A stretch of 35,080 nucleotides of DNA, taken from IMG/VR virus record IMGVR_UViG_3300012954_000030, positions 1 to 35,080 of that record. The stretch is one strand, 5' to 3'. How positions within the stretch are numbered: the stretch's first letter is position 1; each line of letters starts with the position of its first letter. Shown here one piece after another: positions 14,045-21,727 of this stretch. The notes below the pieces were generated by a model. It was not told the origin of the DNA. It did no database searches and saw nothing but the letters and a program-made list of their open reading frames with translations. This DNA is from a virus. The position numbers were made by a program, and so were the translations under genes.

Positions 14045-16293
14045 TGGTTGAACCCAGTGAAAGTTTACAAGGTGTATTTGATAAAGCAATTGATACTGCT
14101 AAAAAGTTAAATCACGACTATGTAACAATTGAGCATTTACTGTTTAGTATGCTTTGTGATGAAACATTCGCAAATGTAGTAAGTGGTTCGGGTGCTGATC
14201 CAGAATTTATAAAAAAGAACGTAGAAAATTATCTCAAAGTAAAATGTGATGATATAATCCGTACTGACAAAAGCAAAAAGTTTAAGCCTAAGAAAACACA
14301 GGCAGTAGAACGTGTGTTAAACAGAGCATTTACACAGGTTTTATTCAGTGGTAGAAATTTAATTGAAATACAAGACGTATTTTTAAGTATGTTCAGTGAA
14401 AAGAAAAGTTGGGCATTATATTATATCAACGAAGCAAAAATTGATAAAGAAAGATTCCAAGATTACATACATAGCGAAGTTGAAACTTCATTTGAAGATG
14501 AAGAAATGGCTGGCATGGCTCAACGAGCATTACGTTCATATACAACTAATCTAAACGCAGAAGTTGAAACAGGAAAAATTGATCCTGTAATAGGTAGAGT
14601 TGAGGAACTAGAAAGTATTGCCCTTGCACTTGGACGTAGAAGTAAGAATAATGTATTACTTGTAGGTGATCCAGGAGTAGGTAAAACTGCTATCGCTGAA
14701 GGACTTGCATGGAATATTGTTAATGGTGCAGTACCAGAATTCTTAAAAGATTATAGTGTATACAACTTAGATATAGGATCTATGTTAGCAGGGTCTAAGT
14801 ATAGAGGTGACTTTGAAGAACGTTTTAAACTTGTAATGGCAGGATTAAAGAAGCGAGGTAACACTATTGTATTCATAGATGAAGCACATATGATAAGTGG
14901 TGCAGGTGCTGGCGGCGGATCAAACAGTAATGATCTTGCTAATATGCTCAAACCTATCCTTACAAAAGGCAATATTAAAGTTGTAGCAAGTACTACGTGG
15001 GAAGAATATAGAAAATATTTTGAAAAAGACCGTGCTTTAATGAGAAGATTTGCTAGAGTTACAATAGATGAACCTAGTAAAGAGATTACAAGACAAATTT
15101 TAATGGGAATTAAAAAATACTACGAGCAGTTCCATAGTGTTAACATCACTGAGGAGGCTGTAGATGCTTCAATCAAATTAAGTGTCAAATATCAGTCTGA
15201 CAAAAAATTGCCTGATAAAGCAATTGACTTAATTGATTGTGCCTGTGCAAGATTTAAATTGAAAAAAGTTAAAGGTGACAAAGAAGTTACTGAGGACAGC
15301 ATTCAGTTTGAACTTGCAAAGGCGGTGCAAATGCCTGTAGAACAGATTGCTGAAACTGAAACAAGCAATTTAGCAAACTTAGAAAAGAACTTGAAAGCAG
15401 AAGTTTACGGACAAGACGAATGTATTGATGCTATTACAGATAAAATACACGTTTCACAAGCAGGACTTAAAGAAGAAAACAAACCTGTTGGTTCTTTTGT
15501 GTTTATGGGTCCAACTGGTGTTGGTAAAACTGAAACTGCTAGACAACTTGCAAGTAATTTAGGTGTAAAACTAGTAAGATTTGATATGAGTGAATATCAA
15601 GAGAAGCATTCTGTTGCTAAACTTATTGGCTCACCTCCAGGTTATGTAGGTTTTGAAGAAAATGCAGGACTATTAATTACTAAATTACAAGAAGCACCTA
15701 ATTGTGTATTGTTATTAGATGAAATAGAAAAAGCACACCCTGATGTTTCTAGTTTATTACTACAAATCATGGACAATGGTTTTGTTACAGGGTCTAATGG
15801 TAAACAGGCAGATTGTAGAAATATTGTTTTGATCATGACTACTAACTTAGGTTCACAAGAAGCAGAACAAAATAACATAGGGTTTGGTGGCACTATGGAA
15901 AAAGAATACGAAGACAAAGAACTTAAAAAGTTTTTTCCACCAGAATTTAGAAATAGACTTGACGGTATAATGACATTTGGTAAACTAGATAAGAATACAA
16001 TGCTTAAAATTGTAGGTAAGTTCTTAGTGATACTTAAAGATATGCTTAAAGAAAAAGATGTGTCAGTTACTATTACCGATGAAGCAATAGATCAATTAGT
16101 TGAGCAAGGTTTTGATAGCAAAATGGGTGCTAGACCTTTACAACGTATTATTGATAAAGAACTAAAAACTCCACTATCTAAAATGTTGCTATTTGGAAAC
16201 CTTAAAGACGGCGGCGTATTAAATATAGACTATAAAGATGAAAAGTATATATTAAATACTGAGGTTAAGGAAAAAATAGCAGATGAAGTTTGA
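14044..16293 (+). CDS. clpA: ClpA-like double AAA+ unfoldase with an IGF loop
   Basis: The 749-residue protein has a Clp N domain (about 1-140), AAA+ domain 1 with Walker A GDPGVGKT (208-215) and Walker B VFIDEAH (275-282), then AAA+ domain 2 with Walker A GPTGVGKT (489-496), Walker B LLLDEIEKAHP (556-566) and a C-terminal GARPLQRII helix. ClpB's long middle coiled coil is absent, and length matches ClpA (758). A loop in domain 2 carries Ile-Gly-Phe (612-614), where ClpA has its ClpP-docking IGL. It therefore should dock on host ClpP and feed it chosen substrates; no ClpP or ClpS is in the window. It belongs to the dnaJ operon. Confidence 0.88.
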   Translation: MVEPSESLQGVFDKAIDTAKKLNHDYVTIEHLLFSMLCDETFANVVSGSGADPEFIKKNVENYLKVKCDDIIRTDKSKKFKPKKTQAVERVLNRAFTQVLFSGRNLIEIQDVFLSMFSEKKSWALYYINEAKIDKERFQDYIHSEVETSFEDEEMAGMAQRALRSYTTNLNAEVETGKIDPVIGRVEELESIALALGRRSKNNVLLVGDPGVGKTAIAEGLAWNIVNGAVPEFLKDYSVYNLDIGSMLAGSKYRGDFEERFKLVMAGLKKRGNTIVFIDEAHMISGAGAGGGSNSNDLANMLKPILTKGNIKVVASTTWEEYRKYFEKDRALMRRFARVTIDEPSKEITRQILMGIKKYYEQFHSVNITEEAVDASIKLSVKYQSDKKLPDKAIDLIDCACARFKLKKVKGDKEVTEDSIQFELAKAVQMPVEQIAETETSNLANLEKNLKAEVYGQDECIDAITDKIHVSQAGLKEENKPVGSFVFMGPTGVGKTETARQLASNLGVKLVRFDMSEYQEKHSVAKLIGSPPGYVGFEENAGLLITKLQEAPNCVLLLDEIEKAHPDVSSLLLQIMDNGFVTGSNGKQADCRNIVLIMTTNLGSQEAEQNNIGFGGTMEKEYEDKELKKFFPPEFRNRLDGIMTFGKLDKNTMLKIVGKFLVILKDMLKEKDVSVTITDEAIDQLVEQGFDSKMGARPLQRIIDKELKTPLSKMLLFGNLKDGGVLNIDYKDEKYILNTEVKEKIADEV

Positions 16294-16951
16294 TACTACA
16301 TATAAACTATTCTACGACAAATACAAGTATAAACTACTTGTAAAGAATACCGTAGCCTTCATTTTTAGAAACAAAAGATTAGATTATTCAAAAACTAGAA
16401 TTGACGAGATTCTAACAAATGAAAAAGAAGAAGGACAGTATGTATTCAAGTACGGACCACGTATTAGATTTGCTCAGTCAAGACCTGTTCCTGTAAATGA
16501 CGCAGAGGATTTGACTATCATACAAACTACACTAGAACGTGGTGAAGATTTTATGGTAAGATGCGAAAGTATTTGGTTATCTGTGTTCTCTAATAATAAA
16601 GATTGGCTACGTAGATTTGGTAAGAAATTAAATGCTGAAACTATATTCTTTGCTCCACCTGATAATATAGACATAGACAAAAATACTATTATACGTAAAA
16701 GATCCTGGCCTTGGTCTATAAGGATTACATTACAAGGTAAAGGAGATCCTGCACTTGCAGATTGGTTAGTAGCAAACAAAGATAAAGCAAAGGCAGGAGA
16801 TGCTCTGATACGAGATTTAAAACGTGGTTTTGACCTTAAAGGCCGTTATATATGGGTTAAAAATGAAGGTGCAGTTACTATGATTAGTTTATTTTTAGAC
16901 AAAGGACTGCTTAGACAAGACAAAGTAGTATACGTAGAAACAGATAAATAG
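16283..16951 (+). CDS. Conserved hypothetical protein, last gene of the dnaJ-clpA operon
   Basis: A 222-residue basic, soluble protein that starts 11 bases inside the clpA-like gene, so it is translationally coupled to it. It contains EGQYVFKYGPRIRFAQSRPVP, WLSVFSNNKDWLRRFGKKL, RKRSWPWSIRITLQGKGDP and a C-terminal strand-rich part with GAVTMISLFL. No catalytic motif or membrane segment is visible and no family is recognised. Being coupled to the unfoldase, it could be an adaptor that delivers substrates, but this is speculation from position alone. The last codons contain a late promoter box for the next gene. Confidence 0.55.
   Translation: MKFDTTYKLFYDKYKYKLLVKNTVAFIFRNKRLDYSKTRIDEILTNEKEEGQYVFKYGPRIRFAQSRPVPVNDAEDLTIIQTTLERGEDFMVRCESIWLSVFSNNKDWLRRFGKKLNAETIFFAPPDNIDIDKNTIIRKRSWPWSIRITLQGKGDPALADWLVANKDKAKAGDALIRDLKRGFDLKGRYIWVKNEGAVTMISLFLDKGLLRQDKVVYVETDK
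16943..16950 (+). promoter_or_regulatory. T4-type late promoter box GATAAATA with ATG at +1
   Basis: The box overlaps the last codons of the preceding gene. With the box at -13 to -6, +1 is 16956, exactly the A of the next ATG, and no ribosome binding site lies between. The transcript would be leaderless unless the in-frame ATG at 16980 is the true start. Confidence 0.6.
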
Positions 16952-16955
16952 TTGT

Positions 16956-17309
16956 ATGTCCAGCAATAGTACAATAATAATGAGTCAACAAACTCACCCA
17001 GGTGATAGCACAATTCAAACTGTCACTGGTGACAAATATAAAGGTGACGGATACTACGGTAGAGCCGATGGTTTCCACACGGTGCAGTATAATCTTACAG
17101 GATTTTTAGGCACAATTAAAATGCAAGGTACACTTGCAATTGACCCAGCAAGTACTGACTGGTTTGATATAACAGGCACAGATCATACACATGGTTCATC
17201 TGTAGATGGCACTATTTTTAAGAACTTTACAGGTAACTTTGTATGGGTAAGAGCAATAGTAAGTAACTGGACAGATGGCTCTGTGCAGAGTGTATTATTA
17301 AACCACTAG
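16956..17309 (+). CDS. Late beta-rich structural-type protein
   Basis: A 117-residue protein rich in Gly, Thr, Asp and aromatics: THPGDSTIQTVTGDKYKGDGYYGRADGFHTVQYN appears in pieces along residues 13-46, followed by GFLGTIKMQGTLAIDP and FVWVRAIVSNW. The pattern is a beta sandwich of the sort seen in phage decoration or fibre proteins, and I recall HTVQY-LTGF-GTIKMQ in marine T4-like phages. It starts at ATG 16956, the +1 of a late promoter; a second in-frame ATG lies at 16980. Virion component is inferred. Confidence 0.6.
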   Translation: MSSNSTIIMSQQTHPGDSTIQTVTGDKYKGDGYYGRADGFHTVQYNLTGFLGTIKMQGTLAIDPASTDWFDITGTDHTHGSSVDGTIFKNFTGNFVWVRAIVSNWTDGSVQSVLLNH

Positions 17310-17317
17310 GAGGATTT

Positions 17318-17590
17318 ATGAAGAACTTTATAAGCATAGTATTTGAAAACAAAGATGCTCCTGAAGTAGATGAATATCTTATTGATACAGTACTAGAATC
17401 AGCAGAACCTGGGTTATTAGAAGACTTAACAGATTATGAATCATACGAAACAGAAGGCGATAAAACAGTCGTTACAGTAGGATTACATAAAGCATTAAGC
17501 GAAGATGAATCCAGCGAAGTAGCAAATTTACTAGCAAATAAACTGTTTGATCAGGGTTATAGCAACTTCGATATAGAAATCAGCATATAG
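17318..17590 (+). CDS. Small acidic hypothetical protein
   Basis: A 90-residue acidic protein with an alternating strand-helix pattern (FISIVFENKDAPEVDEYLID, then KTVVTVGLHKALSEDESSEVANLLANKLFDQGY and a final FDIEISI strand), consistent with a ferredoxin-like alpha/beta fold. A strong AGGAGG ribosome binding site precedes the ATG. No family is recognised. It lies 8 bases after a probable structural gene, so it is likely late. Confidence 0.55.
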   Translation: MKNFISIVFENKDAPEVDEYLIDTVLESAEPGLLEDLTDYESYETEGDKTVVTVGLHKALSEDESSEVANLLANKLFDQGYSNFDIEISI

Positions 17591-17598
17591 CATATATT

Positions 17599-17606
17599 GA
17601 TAAATA
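17599..17606 (+). promoter_or_regulatory. T4-type late promoter box GATAAATA
   Basis: The predicted start is about 17612, with a TGAGGTAA ribosome binding site and the ATG at 17638. It probably drives the 17638-21070 run. Confidence 0.65.
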
Positions 17607-17637
17607 CTTGTAATACGTATTATGAGGTAATATTGCT

Positions 17638-18012
17638 ATGACTAAATCTTTTAAAGACTATCTAGGTGAAATACAAGAAAGGGATTTATACCCTGAAGAA
17701 ACCTATGAAGGTAATGACTTTTATTATGCTTACGGTGATATGTACTTCAACGATGACGAGATTGTTGACGAAGCGGAGTACAGAGGACGTAAAGTAAAAC
17801 TTGGCAAACCTATGCAAGGTGACGTCAAGAAGTTCAAAGTATACGTTAGAGATCCTAAAACAAAGAACATTAAAAAAGTAAATTTTGGTGATCCTAATAT
17901 GAGAATTAAAAAATCTAATCCAGCACGTAGAAAAAGTTTCCGTGCTAGACATAATTGTGATAATCCAGGACCAAGAACTAAAGCAAGATATTGGAGTTGT
18001 CGTAAATGGTAA
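17638..18012 (+). CDS. Late protein with basic Cys-containing C-terminal domain and possible capsid-targeting N-terminus
   Basis: The 124-residue protein begins SFKDYLGEIQE (residues 4-14), which resembles the T4 internal-protein targeting peptide (TYQEFIAE) and contains L-x-E and I-x-E sites. An acidic segment (15-45) follows, then a basic domain with VYVRDPKTKNIKKVNFGD and RKSFRARHNCDNPGPRTKARYWSCRKW at the C-terminus (in pieces). I recall that basic domain as widespread in marine T4-like phages. The C-terminal basic, Cys-containing part could bind DNA or metal. Late promoter upstream; overlaps the next gene by 7 bases. Internal head protein is an inference. Confidence 0.6.
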   Translation: MTKSFKDYLGEIQERDLYPEETYEGNDFYYAYGDMYFNDDEIVDEAEYRGRKVKLGKPMQGDVKKFKVYVRDPKTKNIKKVNFGDPNMRIKKSNPARRKSFRARHNCDNPGPRTKARYWSCRKW

Positions 18013-18344
18013 AAATAAATGAATTCCATGATAGCGAACAGGACGACAATAAACTAAATTTTAGTATTGTTCACGATTTGCATACACATATGAAAAACGA
18101 TCCTATGTTTTATAGGAAACAATATTACCCAACTATGTGTGGTTGTCAAGACAAATTGCAAAAAGGTGAATCTATAGGCCCAGAAGATTTAATGGATATG
18201 ATTAACAAAGGTGTTAAGCATTATTGCAACAAATACGATTTACCTAAACGTCCAGATGATTTACTAGCACAAGAAGAAGTTTTATCTTTAGCAGAAAAAA
18301 TCTATGGAGAAGAAATGGAGTCGATGAGAAAAGGTGATTACTAA
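18006..18344 (+). CDS. Late conserved hypothetical protein
   Basis: A 112-residue helical protein with FYRKQYYPTMCGCQDKLQKGE, GPEDLMDMINKGVKHYCNKYDLPKRPDDLL and EEVLSLAEKIYGEEM. I recall a similar FYRK-YYP-M-C-QD pattern in marine T4-like phage proteins of unknown function. It has cysteines in CGC and HYC that might bind metal or form a bridge. It overlaps the gene before by 7 bases and touches the nucleotidyltransferase start (TAATG). No enzyme motif is visible. Confidence 0.6.
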   Translation: MVKINEFHDSEQDDNKLNFSIVHDLHTHMKNDPMFYRKQYYPTMCGCQDKLQKGESIGPEDLMDMINKGVKHYCNKYDLPKRPDDLLAQEEVLSLAEKIYGEEMESMRKGDY

Positions 18345-19381
18345 TGCTTCTAAGACATCTAACAGAGAATCAGAAGTCGGCTGTATTTGCATTCGGAAGA
18401 CTTAATCCTCCAACAATAGGACACAAGAAACTAGTAGATAAAATTAAATCTATTCCTGGTGATCATTTTCTATTTTTAAGTCATACACAAAAACCAGCAA
18501 CAGATCCTTTAACACATCAACAAAAAGTTTCATTCGCACAAAAAAGTTTTGGTGCAGATATTACCATAGGTAGTGATGGTGTAAGAACTATCATTGATGC
18601 TATGAAAAAATTAGAAAGTTTAGGTTATACAAAAATTGTATATGTAGCAGGAAGTGATAGAGTAAAAAGTTTTGACGAATTATTAAAAAAGTATAACGGT
18701 GTTGAATATAATTTTGACATTATTGAAATAGTAAATGCTGGAGAAAGAGATCCTGACGCCGAAGGTGCAGAAGGAATGAGTGCAAGTAAAATGCGTTACC
18801 ATGCAAACAAAGGTGAGTTTGATGAATTCAAAGACGGTGTTGCAGGTGATGAAAAATTAGCAAAAGATATGTACGATGCAGTACGTTCAGGTATGGGCAT
18901 AAGTGAACAAGACTTAGATGAATTAATTGTAAAACAGCAAAAGCCTAAACTAGATGTGCTTAATAATATTTCAAGCAGAAAAGACAATGAACCTTTTCCT
19001 TTAAGTTGGAATGCTAATCCAGATGAGATTACAGTAGGTGGTAAAATTTTTATTGCACCTGATCAAGCAAATAGATTTTTACGTTTTTATGATGGACAAG
19101 AAAAAGAAAATCAAGAACTAATGCAAAAGGCATTAAGAAGTGCAAAAACAACTGCTAACTTATTTAAAAACTTAGGTATTAAGTTTGATTGGAAACAAGA
19201 TGAAAACTTTGCTGATGGTAAAAATCCTGGAGACAAAGGTAGTTTAAAAGCAAAAGTAAAAGGCAAAGTAACATTATCAAAAGCAAAGAAATTAAAATCT
19301 AAAAAGAACGCAACACCCAGAGATAAACAATTAGCAAATTGGTTTATTAATATGCACAAAGGCAAAAAGAAGAAAAAATGA
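18344..19381 (+). CDS. HIGH-superfamily nucleotidyltransferase with Lys-rich C-terminus
   Basis: The N-terminal about 160 residues are a Rossmann-like nucleotidyltransferase: FGRLNPPTIGHKKLV (17-31; TIGH is the H-x-G-H-type motif), YVAGSDRVKSF, then SASKMR (146-151). This resembles NMN adenylyltransferases and related enzymes that use ATP. The remaining 185 residues are not recognised and become very basic, ending GKKKKK. The start LLRHLTEN has an L-T-E site like a capsid-targeting peptide. Late expression and this tail are unusual for a metabolic enzyme and suggest a virion-associated one; the substrate is unknown. Confidence 0.65.
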   Translation: MLLRHLTENQKSAVFAFGRLNPPTIGHKKLVDKIKSIPGDHFLFLSHTQKPATDPLTHQQKVSFAQKSFGADITIGSDGVRTIIDAMKKLESLGYTKIVYVAGSDRVKSFDELLKKYNGVEYNFDIIEIVNAGERDPDAEGAEGMSASKMRYHANKGEFDEFKDGVAGDEKLAKDMYDAVRSGMGISEQDLDELIVKQQKPKLDVLNNISSRKDNEPFPLSWNANPDEITVGGKIFIAPDQANRFLRFYDGQEKENQELMQKALRSAKTTANLFKNLGIKFDWKQDENFADGKNPGDKGSLKAKVKGKVTLSKAKKLKSKKNATPRDKQLANWFINMHKGKKKKK

Positions 19382-19500
19382 GAGCAAGAGAGTTTATAAA
19401 GGAAAAATGGAGCAACAAGTATAAGAAAAGTATTAACTGCTCTAATCCTAAAGGATTTTCACAAAAGGCTCATTGTGCAGGTAGAAAGAAAAAGAAGTAA
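19378..19500 (+). CDS. Basic 40-residue miniprotein
   Basis: A 40-residue ORF from ATG 19378 (overlapping the previous stop, ATGA) to TAA 19498-19500, which in turn overlaps the next ATG. It starts RAREFIKEKW, with an EFIKE site close to the T4 targeting peptide (EFIAE), and continues KSINCSNPKGFSQKAHCAGRKKKK. I recall the CSNPKGFSQKAHC block, with its two Cys, from marine T4-like phage proteins. Almost every fourth residue is Lys. It is probably a DNA-associated or internal head protein; function unproven. Confidence 0.6.
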   Translation: MRAREFIKEKWSNKYKKSINCSNPKGFSQKAHCAGRKKKK

Positions 19501-19718
19501 TGGACATAGATACATTAAAAAAATTAGCAGGTATTAATGAGTTTCAAGGATACACTGAATACAAAATAGATGAAAATCCTAGCATTACTGCAACTGCACT
19601 AAAACAAAAAGAAAGAGATATGGGTATTAAGCCAGGAGACAAAGACTGGTTTAAACTTTGGTTTTCAAAACCTTACATGACAGGGCAAGTTCAATTTAGA
19701 GGGCGTAAAAAGAAATGA
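19500..19718 (+). CDS. Small basic hypothetical protein
   Basis: A 72-residue protein starting DIDTLKKLAGINEFQGY (an I-N-E site at 12-14) and ending MTGQVQFRGRKKK. The middle holds LKQKERDMGIKPGDKDWFKLWFSKPYM. It overlaps both neighbours (TAATG before, ATGA after), so it is translated in the same coupled run. The Lys-rich end matches the two genes before it. No domain is recognised. Confidence 0.55.
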   Translation: MDIDTLKKLAGINEFQGYTEYKIDENPSITATALKQKERDMGIKPGDKDWFKLWFSKPYMTGQVQFRGRKKK

Positions 19719-21070
19719 GATTCAAAGAGATTTCAGAAGGAGTAGGATTAGTCGTTCCTGGTGTAAACACAACACCAGATGTAGGTCCTAATGAAATCAA
19801 AAAGCAGGCCGCTAAACTTGGATTAAAGGTTGACAAAAACGGTGTACCAGTGTATACTATGCATAAAAAGGCTCACAAAAATAGTGATCCTAATAAATTA
19901 TTTAATTTAGGTATGGCAGAGTCAAAAACAGATGAATGGAAAATAATGCCCCAAACAATTAAGCCTATGGGTTTAATACATAAGCCGGGCAAAGGTCCTA
20001 ACAACAGATTTGATTTTAAAAACAAAGGTAATAATAAAGCAAACGAAGTAACTGCAAAAGAACTATCTAGTGCAAGTGAAATATACGTAGACATGGACGG
20101 AGTATTAGTTGATTTCTTTGGTCCTTGGACAAAACTTTTAGGTGTAAGTAATTGGCGTGAAATTAAAGACATAAATGCCGCACTACAAAAAATCAGAGAT
20201 ACAGAAGATTTTTGGATTAAATTACCAAAGGCACCTAATGCAGATAAGTTACTTGGAATAATAAAAGATATTAAAGGCGATTATACAATATTAAGTGCTC
20301 CATTGGCAGACGATCCTAGAGTAGAACCTAGCAAACGTGAATGGGCAGAAAAAAATCTTACTTCTTTTCCTCCAAAGGAAATTATCATAAACTCAAACAA
20401 GGCAAAATATGCCACTCAACCAGATGGCACACCTAATATATTGATTGATGACTTTGGAACTAATATAGCCAAGTGGGAAGCGGCAGGCGGTGTTGGATTC
20501 AAACACAAGGACCACAAATTTGAAAGGACTGCTATGAATTTGAAAAAATATTTTGAGAAGCCTGCAAATGAACGTGAACTTTCTAAAGGTGAAGAAAAGG
20601 AAAAAGAACGTATTGTAAAAGGTATGAAAAAAGCAACTAAAGATTTCAAAAGCCGTTATGGTGACGATTATAAGGCGGTTATGTATGCTACTGCTACAAA
20701 ACTAGCAAAAGAAGGCTACGACCTAACAGCAGACGGATATGAGCATTTAAACCACCATCCTTTGACACAGGGTAAAGCACCTCCACAAGTAAAAGAGAAT
20801 GATTTAAATGAATTTGTTGAAAAAGAAGGTACCATACATATTGGAATTTTAAGACCTGTACAAAGACACAGAAGTTGGGATAAGTTAGCAAAGCAGATTG
20901 AAAGAGTTACAGAAGGTAATTATGCACCGCTTACAATAGACAAACTAGGCTTTATTGTTAATGGTCATCACAGATACGATGTGCTTAAAATGATGGGCGA
21001 AACACAGGTAAAAGTAAGACTTATGAAGGGTACTTTAAAAGAAATATTAAAGTTAATGCAGGATAAATAG
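19715..21070 (+). CDS. Fusion of HAD-like phosphatase, marine-phage module and ParB/sulfiredoxin-like domain
   Basis: Read in order, this 451-residue protein has a start MRFKEISEG (I-S-E site, targeting-like), a small KKQAAKLGLKVDKNGVPV module (29-46), a HAD-type domain with YVDMDGVLVDFF (124-135, nucleophile D126) and ILIDDFGTNIAKW (242-254, acidic motif IV), a basic KDFKSRYGDDYKAVMYATATKLAKEG module (309-334, in pieces), and a C-terminal ParB/sulfiredoxin-like domain with ILRPVQRHRSWDKLAKQI and VNGHHRYDVLKMMG (415-428). HAD enzymes remove phosphates, here perhaps from nucleotides. ParB-like folds can be nucleases, CTPases or kinases. The combination is unusual; the substrates are unknown. 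Confidence 0.6.
   Translation: MRFKEISEGVGLVVPGVNTTPDVGPNEIKKQAAKLGLKVDKNGVPVYTMHKKAHKNSDPNKLFNLGMAESKTDEWKIMPQTIKPMGLIHKPGKGPNNRFDFKNKGNNKANEVTAKELSSASEIYVDMDGVLVDFFGPWTKLLGVSNWREIKDINAALQKIRDTEDFWIKLPKAPNADKLLGIIKDIKGDYTILSAPLADDPRVEPSKREWAEKNLTSFPPKEIIINSNKAKYATQPDGTPNILIDDFGTNIAKWEAAGGVGFKHKDHKFERTAMNLKKYFEKPANERELSKGEEKEKERIVKGMKKATKDFKSRYGDDYKAVMYATATKLAKEGYDLTADGYEHLNHHPLTQGKAPPQVKENDLNEFVEKEGTIHIGILRPVQRHRSWDKLAKQIERVTEGNYAPLTIDKLGFIVNGHHRYDVLKMMGETQVKVRLMKGTLKEILKLMQDK
21062..21069 (+). promoter_or_regulatory. T4-type late promoter box GATAAATA with ATG at +1
   Basis: The box sits at the end of the HAD/ParB-like gene. The expected +1 is 21075, the A of the next ATG, so the message would be leaderless. 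The spacing is identical to that at 16943-16956. Confidence 0.6.
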
Positions 21071-21074
21071 TACT

Positions 21075-21266
21075 ATGCGTTTAAGAGAACTTACAAGTGT
21101 TAGAGAAACTGCTACACCAGGTGCAACTGTGGCTGGTAATATTGCTACTGTGGCAAATCCACATATTGCAAACAGCAAAAAGAAGCCTAAAAAGCAGAAA
21201 CCAACTGATAATGCACTAGATATGAAAGATGTCTCTTTATTTGGTGCGCCGATGAAAAGAACATAA
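21075..21266 (+). CDS. Small basic hypothetical protein
   Basis: A 63-residue protein with an N-terminal peptide RLRELTSVRET resembling those of neighbouring late genes, then an Ala/Thr/Gly segment (GATVAGNIATVANPHIA), a Lys/Pro-rich stretch (KKKPKKQKPT) and NALDMKDVSLFGAPMKRT. It has no membrane segment or catalytic motif. I recall the AGNIATV-NPH and NALDMK-VSLF blocks in marine T4-like phages. It starts at the predicted +1 of a late promoter. Confidence 0.55.
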   Translation: MRLRELTSVRETATPGATVAGNIATVANPHIANSKKKPKKQKPTDNALDMKDVSLFGAPMKRT

Positions 21267-21269
21267 ATA
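21262..21269 (+). promoter_or_regulatory. Late promoter-like box CATAAATA
   Basis: CATAAATA lies at the end of the small basic gene. The predicted start is about 21275, followed by AAGGAAGTG and the ATG at 21289. It is one base further from the GATAAATA form seen elsewhere. Confidence 0.5.
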
Positions 21270-21288
21270 CTAGTAAGGAAGTGATAAA

Positions 21289-21726
21289 ATGAGCAAAGAA
21301 GAAAAACAAAAACTTAGAGAAGGTTTAGCAGATATGGCTCAAAAAGTAGAGTCAGATCACGAAGTGCAAATGGCTAGATCAGATCTTTACAAGACTGCAA
21401 AATATTCAATCAAGTTACACGAGATGCTTAAAAATGTATCTGAAGCAGAAGGCTTAGATGGCTGGGTAGCGGCTAAGATTACTAAAGCGGCAGACTACTT
21501 AGGTTCAGTTTATCATCACTTAGACTATCAAATGAAGTACGAAGAAGCAAGTATCGGCGAAGGTAAAAAGAAAGACCAAGACGGTGATGGCGATATTGAT
21601 TCAGATGATTACATGAAAGCAAAAGATAAAGCAATCAAAAAAGCAATGAACAAAAAAGACGAATCAGTGTTTGTTGCATACAAAAATACACTAGCATCAC
21701 AATTATCTAAAAAACTAGGAGAGTAA
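21289..21726 (+). CDS. Late conserved protein with an EF-hand-like calcium loop
   Basis: The 145-residue protein is mostly helical: HEVQMARSDLYKTAKYSIKLHEML, then WVAAKITKAADYLGSVYHHLDYQM, a pattern I recall from marine T4-like phages. Residues 96-107 read DQDGDGDIDSDD, a canonical EF-hand or dockerin-type calcium loop (D-x-D-G-D-G-x-I-D), followed by a basic helix (KAKDKAIKKAM). Calcium binding is therefore likely and could stabilise the particle in sea water. The ATG has an AAGGAAG site. The start also contains an L-R-E site (9-11). Confidence 0.6.
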   Translation: MSKEEKQKLREGLADMAQKVESDHEVQMARSDLYKTAKYSIKLHEMLKNVSEAEGLDGWVAAKITKAADYLGSVYHHLDYQMKYEEASIGEGKKKDQDGDGDIDSDDYMKAKDKAIKKAMNKKDESVFVAYKNTLASQLSKKLGE

Positions 21727-21727
21727 G

